Below are positions 62,501-64,000 of a DNA stretch of 64,000 nt, one piece after another. Location of the stretch: NCBI GenBank assembly GCA_033032175.1, contig CM065324.1, forward strand, positions 2,666,001-2,730,000, given 5' to 3'. The notes under the pieces are model-generated. The model was not told the DNA's origin and made no database searches. It saw nothing but the letters and a program-made list of their open reading frames with translations. Origin of the DNA: Saturnia japonica (taxonomy: Eukaryota; Arthropoda; Insecta; Lepidoptera; Saturniidae). How positions within the stretch are numbered: the first letter of the stretch is position 1; the number at the start of each line of letters is the position of its first letter. The position numbers and the translations under genes are program-made.

Positions 62501-62663
62501 TTCTAGTAAAGTGGGAGTAGCAAATAAAATAGGATACCACAAAATAAGGTTATAATCGATAAAGCATTTGTCAGCCATATGTTAAAGTTTTATACATTAT
62601 TATAAATAGCTACTTTACCTCTTTGAACCATGTTTTCCCTCGTTTTAACTTAAAAGTGTTCAT
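32357..62663 (-). CDS. Rho GTPase-activating protein, ARHGAP15/12/27-like (PH + RhoGAP), 12 coding exons
   Basis: Predicted 556-residue GTPase-activating protein that would switch off Rho/Rac-type small GTPases at membranes. Joined exons, 5' to 3' on the minus strand: 62663-62619, 57726-57564, 56660-56446, 55231-55085, 54043-53931, 53312-53198, 52144-52033, 42894-42757, 36892-36720, 35323-35185, 33572-33467, 32561-32357. They total 1671 nt and keep one frame across all eleven junctions. Residues 1-141 are basic and Ser-rich, with a proline patch (SPVPAPR). Residues 142-266 form a PH domain split over three exons. Residues about 331-551 are RhoGAP: arginine finger R393 in DGLYRASGNL, K430 and R434 in LKLFFREL, N503 in NLAIVFGP. 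The spacing matches vertebrate ARHGAP15. No WW or SH3 domain is visible, so ARHGAP12/27 would need exons I did not find, for example in the 4.9 kb first intron. The family call is firm; the exact orthologue and the first exon are less so. Confidence 0.9.
33467..33572 (-). CDS. RhoGAP exon 11
   Basis: Acceptor CATTCATTTCAG, donor GTGAGA; 106 nt, phase 1 in and phase 2 out. Encodes residues 454-489. LPQCNRDTLKYILEHLLR corresponds to the LP..NRDTMK..F.HL helix of the GAP domain. Confidence 0.95.
33676..33845 (+). mobile_element. SINE family 1, 3' part
   Basis: Starts AGCATGGTGGTAGAGC and continues GACTAGCTACAACTTTC...GGTGTGTTCCGGAAG...CTAAGCTTAGCG, matching the body of the 10258 copy. It lies in RhoGAP intron 10, about 100 bp from exon 11. 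Confidence 0.7.
34421..34942 (+). repeat. Interspersed repeat A, nearly full
   Basis: Starts ACTAGCAGTGCCCGTGGC; contains CGTTTCGGAGATTACCCGG and ends ATTTTATTAATTGTTTAGA. Lies in RhoGAP intron 10. Confidence 0.85.
35185..35323 (-). CDS. RhoGAP exon 10 (GTPase-binding helices)
   Basis: Acceptor CATTTTCAG, donor GTAAGT; 139 nt, phase 0 in and phase 1 out. Encodes residues 408-454. HVLTGSLKLFFRELKEPL carries conserved K430 and R434, which contact the GTPase in known RhoGAP structures. Confidence 0.95.
35806..35841. repeat. Perfect 15-bp hairpin, 6-nt loop
   Basis: GTACTATATATTATA, GAAAAA, then the exact complement. Neighbouring CACTATATTTT and TACTATATTTTC extend it imperfectly. Confidence 0.8.
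36720..36892 (-). CDS. RhoGAP exon 9 (arginine finger)
   Basis: Acceptor GGATACTCAG, donor GTTAGT; 173 nt, phase 1 in and phase 0 out. Encodes residues 350-407, with FGRKLEEVCP, VPEFVVACIEEIE and DGLYRASGNL. R393 is the catalytic arginine finger of RhoGAP proteins. Confidence 0.95.
37424..37897 (+). CDS. Unrecognised 157-aa ORF antisense to RhoGAP intron 8
   Basis: Unusually long for AT-rich DNA. The first 25 codons lie in a GC-rich patch holding an 11-bp inverted repeat (GCGGCGCCCT and its complement). The rest is basic and hydrophobic with no recognisable domain. Probably a chance ORF; listed because of its length. Confidence 0.15.
   Translation: MRRPCLLPPTALQGAATHTLGSSAPVLLNWKTVWLIHIAVNVPEGYYMFSKYKFNIINNRANLNALRVRTIIVNTQTYYRISKRSLLDRPRSSLYKKSLLPAFGNYNTFKCENDVGKCSKIFLIIFVQNVLYIYKTTIVLACKINCKRCSVNKVLFH
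38455..39119 (-). mobile_element. Tc1-like transposon remnant with internally deleted transposase
   Basis: The N-terminal helix-turn-helix lies at 39119-38900 (ALLNSGLNQRVVAPQLHLSL, then RRPRSGRYR). The C-terminal half lies at 38840-38455 in another frame (VVPYVHFIGEELIFMQDNAR, HTA, PAKSPDMNPKEYQWDEL). This is Tc1-family DD34E layout: the second Asp (FMQDN) and the Glu region (NPKEYQWDEL) are present, but the segment with the first catalytic Asp is absent, and HTH and catalytic half are directly fused out of frame. A possible outer end is near 38185 (CATCAAAAAAATCGAAACACC-like), but I could not find its inverted partner. Confidence 0.85.
39290..39572 (+). repeat. Repeat-like sequence upstream of the helicase fragment
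   Basis: Contains ACACGCTTTTATTAGC, a (GTAT)n tract and CCCCTTTGAGCTCGATTTTG, reminiscent of dispersed, probably Helitron-derived repeats of Lepidoptera. Boundaries are not clear. Confidence 0.35.
39573..39779 (+). pseudogene. Helitron/PIF1-type helicase C-terminal remnant
   Basis: MQGCTVDHAVIYLG, then AAGQAYVALSRGRSLDG and LNEMIRLGDKP, is the last helicase motif region of PIF1-like helicases, as found at the end of Helitron Rep/Hel proteins. The 25 codons before it are unrelated sequence, so the fragment is 5'-truncated. No Rep domain is nearby. Confidence 0.75.
40176..40417. repeat. Perfect inverted repeat: 74-bp arms, 94-bp spacer
   Basis: Arm 40176-40249 is the exact reverse complement of 40344-40417, including a 9-base and a 7-base homopolymer. 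The arms contain GTACAGTG and GCGTGGGGTG. A transcript would fold into a long perfect hairpin. It lies 400 bp downstream of the helicase remnant; membership of that element is unproven. Confidence 0.95.
41884..42225 (-). repeat. Repeat H, reverse orientation
   Basis: ACTAGCGGTCGCCCATTT, GACTAGTCGGTTTAGGATTC, AACCATGCCAAATCTCAC, GTGCACGCAATACGC. In RhoGAP intron 8. Confidence 0.75.
42225..42465 (-). mobile_element. SINE family 1, reverse orientation
   Basis: Minus strand: GATGGTGGTTTAGTGGTAGAG (A box), then TGTTAGAATCC (weak B box), the body, and the shared TAAACCTATAAAG end. Lies in RhoGAP intron 8. Confidence 0.7.
42757..42894 (-). CDS. RhoGAP exon 8 (start of GAP region)
   Basis: Acceptor TTTGTTTTCAG; 138 nt, phase 1 in and phase 1 out. 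Encodes residues 304-350. RSRLRNFFAKRPAMEVL matches the segment just before the GAP domain in ARHGAP15 relatives. The donor is GTTCGG, far from consensus, but homology fixes it: it joins KGIYK to DEPVFGRKL of exon 9. Reading through would instead reach a stop 16 bases into the intron. Confidence 0.9.
44695..44874 (-). CDS. Small ORF in RhoGAP intron 7: candidate alternative first exon or microgene
   Basis: 59 codons starting MESQIIEAVSYYWVSG and ending TDIF-stop, on the RhoGAP strand inside its 9.1 kb seventh intron. The ATG has A at -3 (AAAACGATGG). It is strongly hydrophilic after residue 20, with a Lys-rich core, unlike translated AT-rich noise. Three internal GT sites (GTGAAG after codon 18, GTATCT, GTACAG) would leave it in phase 1, the phase exon 8 needs; spliced there it would give a short isoform lacking the PH domain. 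It may also be an independent small gene or chance. No protein family recognised. Confidence 0.35.
   Translation of the reverse strand: MESQIIEAVSYYWVSGSVGEVKMSKQKKSTTEKQPMKLKDSRIFGSLQSINIKKRTDIF
45370..45545 (-). repeat. GC-rich repeat G, 3' fragment, reverse orientation
   Basis: Minus strand: CCAGTTCGCGACTTAATTGC, GGTTCGGCCACTTTG, GATGAAGCTGTAAAAGCC, TGAGGCTCCAGAGCC, matching the 3520-3660 end of the long copy. Confidence 0.7.
46352..46595 (+). repeat. Repeat E
   Basis: CAGGCTTCAAAAAAAGACGG, GGTTGATCCCATTTTAATTT and AACTTCGAAGATACACCA, then a T-rich end; same landmarks as 48113 and 59300. Confidence 0.65.
46700..47122 (+). other. 140-aa ORF overlapping a dispersed repeat
   Basis: Starts MGKVYEVQNCPTIDDIYATQ. 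The stretch around 46765-46830 (GACGCTTTTCGACGG, TTTTCATACATAAATATGG) recurs at 58435-58500, so at least part is repeat-derived. No domain recognised; probably not a host gene. Confidence 0.35.
47440..47640 (+). repeat. Repeat I (transposon fragment)
   Basis: ATTAATTGAAAATGATATTG, GTACTTGTATGTACATTTTC, TGATCATTTTCTGAATTAAA, CTTCTACCACGTG: a diverged copy of 60335-60540. Confidence 0.6.
48113..48310 (+). repeat. Repeat E
   Basis: ACTCAATTCGAATGTATATG, GGTGATCCCATTTTTATTT, CAACTTCGAAGATACAC, GGTTTTCTTTTTTGTTAAA. Confidence 0.65.
48970..49290 (+). repeat. Repeat F
   Basis: GATTCCCAGATGACGTATTT, CTAACGACACCTCGTATGC, GGCTCTTTAGGCTAC, CCTCCTTTTGCGCAGTCGGG. Close relative at 51660 and an inverted one at 54140. 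Confidence 0.7.
51229..51650. mobile_element. Candidate non-autonomous DNA element, about 420 bp, with G-rich interior
   Basis: Left TTTAAGTATTACGTAACGC and right (complement) TTCAAGTATTACGTAATGC are inverted over 24 bp with two mismatches. Further imperfect GTTACG/CGTTAC words inside suggest a palindromic element. No ORF. Confidence 0.6.
51402..51429 (+). repeat. Poly-G tract G17-A-G10
   Basis: 28 bases, all G but one, inside the 51229-51650 element and preceded by other G runs near 51260 and 51311. It can form G-quadruplexes; its length may also be a sequencing or assembly artefact. Confidence 0.9.
51660..51935 (+). repeat. Repeat F
   Basis: GATTCCAGACTACGTACTT, CTAACGACACCACGTATGC, GGCCGTTTAGGCTAC, CTCCTTTTTCGCAATTCGG. 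It begins where the 51229-51650 element ends and stops just before RhoGAP exon 7. Confidence 0.7.
52033..52144 (-). CDS. RhoGAP exon 7 (inter-domain linker)
   Basis: Acceptor TTATTACAG, donor GTACAA; 112 nt, phase 0 in and phase 1 out. Encodes residues 267-303, a Ser/Thr/Pro-rich linker between PH and GAP (YPTGAECPTPQYQSS...). Accepted because of splice sites and frame; the sequence itself is not diagnostic. Confidence 0.8.
53198..53312 (-). CDS. RhoGAP exon 6 (end of PH domain)
   Basis: Acceptor TTCACTACAG, donor GTAAGT; 115 nt, phase 2 in and phase 0 out. Encodes residues 228-266. EGAKKWLQTIQQVI is the C-terminal PH helix, with its conserved Trp. Confidence 0.92.
53510..53880 (-). mobile_element. 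Jockey-like LINE, 3' end
   Basis: The minus strand reads through a decayed reverse transcriptase C-terminus (YITDLPDNKFKNHDK-like) and the 3' UTR shared with the other copies. Sits in RhoGAP intron 5, between the second and third PH exons. Confidence 0.7.
53931..54043 (-). CDS. RhoGAP exon 5 (PH domain, middle)
   Basis: Acceptor TGTTCGCAG, donor GTATAT; 113 nt, phase 0 in and phase 2 out. Encodes residues 191-228, including VELVLSLHNARVLQC, the central PH strands. Confidence 0.88.
54140..54480 (-). repeat. Repeat F, reverse orientation
   Basis: GCAAAAAAGGAGGGTTATC, GCAGCCTAAACGGCTTG, CATACGCGGTATCGTTAG, AACGACGTCTGGAAATG: complement of the 48970 landmarks in reverse order. Confidence 0.7.
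54783..55015 (+). repeat. Repeat D, degenerate
   Basis: ACCCTACTCACCGCCAG and TTATTTGGTTGTGATCTTTG match the 60040-60090 part of the better copy. Runs almost to RhoGAP exon 4. Confidence 0.5.
55085..55231 (-). CDS. RhoGAP exon 4 (first part of PH domain)
   Basis: Acceptor TTTATTACAG, donor GTAAGT; 147 nt, phase 0 at both ends. Encodes residues 142-190. The pattern EGPVKRTK...KKNWTDCYMILT...LSFYKD is the typical first half of a PH domain in the ARHGAP15 group: an opening strand with basic residues, then W and LxFYKD. Confidence 0.93.
55605..55805 (+). repeat. Repeat C fragment with C-run
   Basis: GTGTATATCCAACTGGCGAG, GCAGGCGGGCATAGCAAC, GTGGTCGCCGTTGTTTTTGG, preceded by a nine-C run and CGTTTCGGGATCCGCC. 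In RhoGAP intron 3. Confidence 0.6.
55845..56000 (-). mobile_element. Jockey-like LINE 3' UTR fragment
   Basis: ATTCAATTTAGGAGTTCG, then CCACCAGTTCGGAAAACATCC and GCAAGAAACTCGATCGAG. A second short fragment (GTTCGGAAAATACC, CCGGCAAGAAATTCG) follows at 56362-56412. Confidence 0.6.
56035..56254 (-). repeat. Interspersed repeat A, truncated, reverse orientation
   Basis: ACCGATTTTGACGGGACTTTC at one end and GCCGCGGGCACAGCTAGT at the other, with the middle deleted. In RhoGAP intron 3, close to exon 3. Confidence 0.75.
56446..56660 (-). CDS. RhoGAP exon 3 (basic, proline-containing linker)
   Basis: Acceptor TTATTCCAG, donor GTATGT; 215 nt, phase 1 in and phase 0 out. Encodes residues 70-141, with a basic stretch (RSRKSRSMVASKHRVRS) followed by PVPAPR, which could be a phosphorylation or SH3-docking segment. 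That role is inference only. Confidence 0.85.
57160..57305 (+). repeat. Repeat C fragment, degenerate
   Basis: GGATCCGCCACCGAGAAGC, GGTCGTCGTTGATTTCGG, GTACTATGCTCACAATC. The 114-codon ORF spanning it is repeat-derived. Confidence 0.5.
57564..57726 (-). CDS. RhoGAP exon 2 (N-terminal linker)
   Basis: Acceptor TTGTTTGCAG, donor GTGAGA; 163 nt, phase 0 in and phase 1 out. Encodes residues 16-69, polar and rich in Ser, Lys and Arg (starts EHIPESGSMKSSSRYY). No domain recognised; probably disordered. Confidence 0.85.
58012..58270 (+). mobile_element. tRNA-derived SINE (family 2), nearly intact
   Basis: TAGCCTAGTGGTCGTAAG (A box) and GAGTTCGATTCCCAGG (B box) are spaced as in a tRNA gene. They are followed by a body with GGCTCGCCCCCTATTACATG and a GTATGTATG 3' tail. 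Lies in RhoGAP intron 1. Confidence 0.85.
58738..59285 (-). repeat. Interspersed repeat A with internal duplication, reverse orientation
   Basis: Landmarks GGGTAACCTCCGAAACGG and CCACGGGCACAGCTAGT. About 100 bp including TTTAAAATAGCCGGGAGCGG occurs twice in direct orientation (59099-59120 and 59200-59225). Confidence 0.85.
59300..59525 (+). repeat. Repeat E
   Basis: CGACTTCAAAAAAAATGGTGG, ACTCAATTCGAATGTAAC, ACTTCAAAGATACACCAG, CTTTTTTGTTAAAAATTG. Confidence 0.65.
59918..60105 (+). repeat. Repeat D, well preserved
   Basis: GGCAAACAAGCATACGGCTG, TCACAAGCGCGTTGC, ACCCTACTCACCGCAGG, GTTTGGCTGCGATCTTCCG: a repeat widely seen in Lepidoptera. A partial copy lies at 54783-55015. Confidence 0.7.
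60335..60540 (+). repeat. Repeat I, with an exon-like segment
   Basis: CTTTTTCAG acceptor, an open segment (DIPMDISNVQGDALIENDIM) and a GTAAGT donor at 60411, followed by sequence shared with 47440-47640. Likely a leftover exon of an intron-containing DNA transposon; protein family not recognised. Confidence 0.5.
61225..61420 (-). repeat. Repeat K
   Basis: TTTATAATCCACTTGAATTG, CATCACATAAAATGCCGCC, GACAAAAACTCCGTATT; same order as the 29300 copy. Confidence 0.5.
61945..62370 (-). mobile_element. Jockey-like LINE, 3' end with reverse transcriptase C-terminus
   Basis: Minus-strand frame at 62370-62187: HNVNTRNRDKLVVPC, RLRKTNNSVRFFNKIPKHI, TDLQEQF. This is the recognisable C-terminal end of Jockey-clade reverse transcriptases. 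The 3' UTR continues down to about 61945. Confidence 0.8.
62375..62470 (+). repeat. Repeat C fragment
   Basis: GTGTATATCAGCTGCCGAC, GCGGCCGGCATGCCAGCG, CACCGTTGTTTTTGAATGG; it abuts the LINE 3' end at 61945-62370. Confidence 0.55.
62619..62663 (-). CDS. RhoGAP exon 1 (start codon)
   Basis: Fifteen codons, MNTFKLKRGKTWFKE, followed by donor GTAAAG. The exon ends in phase 0, which fits the phase-0 start of the next recognised exon at 57726. It is too short to be found as an ORF and was chosen by phase, splice site and position just downstream of a CpG-containing leader. Another 5' exon remains possible. Confidence 0.6.
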
Positions 62664-62900
62664 CACGACAATAAGAAGTCACTCGCGATACAAAATTGAC
62701 ATAACTAAATAACTGTACACTTTACGATAACAAACGATATAATTATTAATAAATTAATTTAAAAAAAAAACATTAACTAAATGATATTACAATAGAGGAA
62801 AAGTCGGTATGTGTGTTGTACATTGCGTGTGACACACGAACTGCGAGGGACGGAACAACAAACGATATTGCAATAGTGTTGGGCAGCTGTCGATAAATGA
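62664..62900 (-). promoter_or_regulatory. Likely RhoGAP 5' UTR and promoter region
   Basis: Immediately upstream of the exon 1 ATG. It has a short CpG-bearing leader, an A-tract, and further up a CpG-richer stretch containing CCCTCGCAGTTCG, which resembles an insect initiator. No TATA box stands out. The assignment rests on position alone. Confidence 0.3.
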
Positions 62901-63686
62901 TGAAATAGTTTTAAGATTATTATTTTTTGAAAAATTTACATTACGTAACATCGATAATGAGTTGGAGATAACGTTGGTCTCTTGATTAAAAAAGATCTTT
63001 TCTTATTGTTTTATATAGTTTCATTAGGTATTTGAATAATAATTATACCATAAAGATAAAAACTATATTTAGCTAATTAAAATTTTGTTATTTTGTTATT
63101 TAAATTTAATCTTATCCCTAAAAACAAACGACAGTATGATTTAAATATAAATAAAGTATTGAAGTGAAAAATATGTTTTCTAGGTTCTAATTTGAGATGG
63201 AAGTTTCTTACGATACGTTATATGTAGTACTTTTAAACTGTTCTGATTTTCACAACATTCTTGGTCAAGAAAAAAACATAACTCTAACTCTCAATGTAGG
63301 TGGTTTTATTATTTAGTAACTATTCAGGTTAACAATGTAAATTGTTATGAAAGTAGAAAATTACAGTATTAAAACAATTTTTTATGTTCAACGTTTTCGA
63401 TAGATTATTATAACAACCATATATTGTAATATACATTTGAAATGACTAAGTTATATAGTAATAAATCATCCAAACAAGGTAAGGAAAAATGTATATTAAC
63501 TTCATTATTTATAAGACTTGCTACACTATTAACATGTTACCATATACACTTGTACAGTAACCTGTGGCCACCTAGCAGTGAGTAATTGAACAATGGGTGA
63601 GCTTGTCCTTTTCTAAGAGTAATTTACAATCATCATACTACCTCCATTTTGGGGTAAGCAAATGTATTTTAATGCATACAATTGAC

Positions 63687-63692
63687 TTTATT
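63687..63692 (-). terminator. Poly(A) signal after the 63744 stop
   Basis: AATAAA on the minus strand, well placed for cleavage about 20 nt further on. It supports reading the preceding exon as terminal. Confidence 0.45.
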
Positions 63693-63743
63693 GCACCAAA
63701 AGTCAAACTACATGCTTTGGACGGTTTTTCGGTATCCGCTAAT

Positions 63744-64000
63744 TTACTGATGGGAAGGTAGCAGTTTAACAATTAACAATGCTAAAATAACCATACACAC
63801 CTCTGGTGGAAGATACTTTAGAAGAAGATATTTTGGTATTTCTAACTTGGAGTTGAAATTTGATATTCTAAGTAGGCACATCTGACAGCCAACTAAATCG
63901 TGAGCTAAATTTCCTTTAGATAACATGTAAAACAAAGGGCTAACATTCGACTTACAGTAGTTGTAAAAGCAGGATAAGGAGATTTTAAGATCAAACATCA
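63744..64000 (-). CDS. Terminal exon of an unrecognised gene (partial)
   Basis: Open to the window edge on the minus strand and ending in TAA at 63744. The visible part contains LSCFYNYCKSNVSPLFYML and then KYLLLKYLPPEVC, with a hydrophobic C-terminus (VILALLIVKLLPSHQ). An AATAAA follows 52 nt after the stop, which argues that this is the last exon. A GTGTGT donor after 63801 would also allow splicing right after LPPE. I do not recognise the family. The gene would end about 1 kb upstream of the RhoGAP start, on the same strand. Confidence 0.5.
   Translation of the reverse strand, partial: MFDLKISLSCFYNYCKSNVSPLFYMLSKGNLAHDLVGCQMCLLRISNFNSKLEIPKYLLLKYLPPEVCMVILALLIVKLLPSHQ

Overview
This is a 64 kb stretch of AT-rich animal nuclear DNA, most likely from a butterfly or moth (Lepidoptera). 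The grounds are: widely spaced exons with GT/AG introns; tRNA-derived SINEs with A and B boxes; many degenerate copies of the interspersed repeat that starts near CTAGCTGTGCCCG and ends in AAACAGACAGAC-like tails; Jockey-like LINE 3' ends; and Tc1, Helitron and pogo debris. Nothing looks prokaryotic: there are no operons, CRISPR array, rRNA or functional tRNA. Species cannot be named from the sequence.

The one gene I can name by family lies on the minus strand from 62663 down to 32357. I could join twelve exons with consistent splice phase into a 556-residue protein: a basic, serine-rich N-terminus, a split PH domain and a complete RhoGAP domain with its arginine finger. It is closest to the ARHGAP15/12/27/9 group. 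A 59-codon ORF on the same strand inside its 9 kb seventh intron could be an alternative first coding exon. Upstream, at the right edge (63744-64000), is the last exon of another minus-strand gene that I do not recognise.

On the plus strand, two unrecognised ORFs (436 and 173 aa) sit 50 nt apart at 11471-13353. They may be a dicistronic transcript, or one gene with an unseen intron. A TATA-containing, CpG-rich promoter with a likely non-coding first exon (about 5390-5737) lies 5.7 kb upstream and could belong to them.

The rest is mostly repeats. The clearest are a 1.9 kb pogo/Tigger-like element (23593-25499) with TIRs, TA duplications, a decayed psq helix-turn-helix and a PHD-like zinc finger; a 116-bp satellite array of 12.5 copies starting about 100 bp to its right (25602-27050); an internally deleted Tc1-like transposon (38455-39119); a Helitron/PIF1 helicase tail (39573-39779); a perfect 74-bp-arm hairpin (40176-40417); three candidate MITEs (22343, 29617, 51229); SINEs; LINE 3' ends; and several further families of dispersed repeats. 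Between about 13.5 and 32 kb I see no host protein-coding exon.

All calls come from reading the sequence and from knowledge of protein families. No alignment or database search was run.
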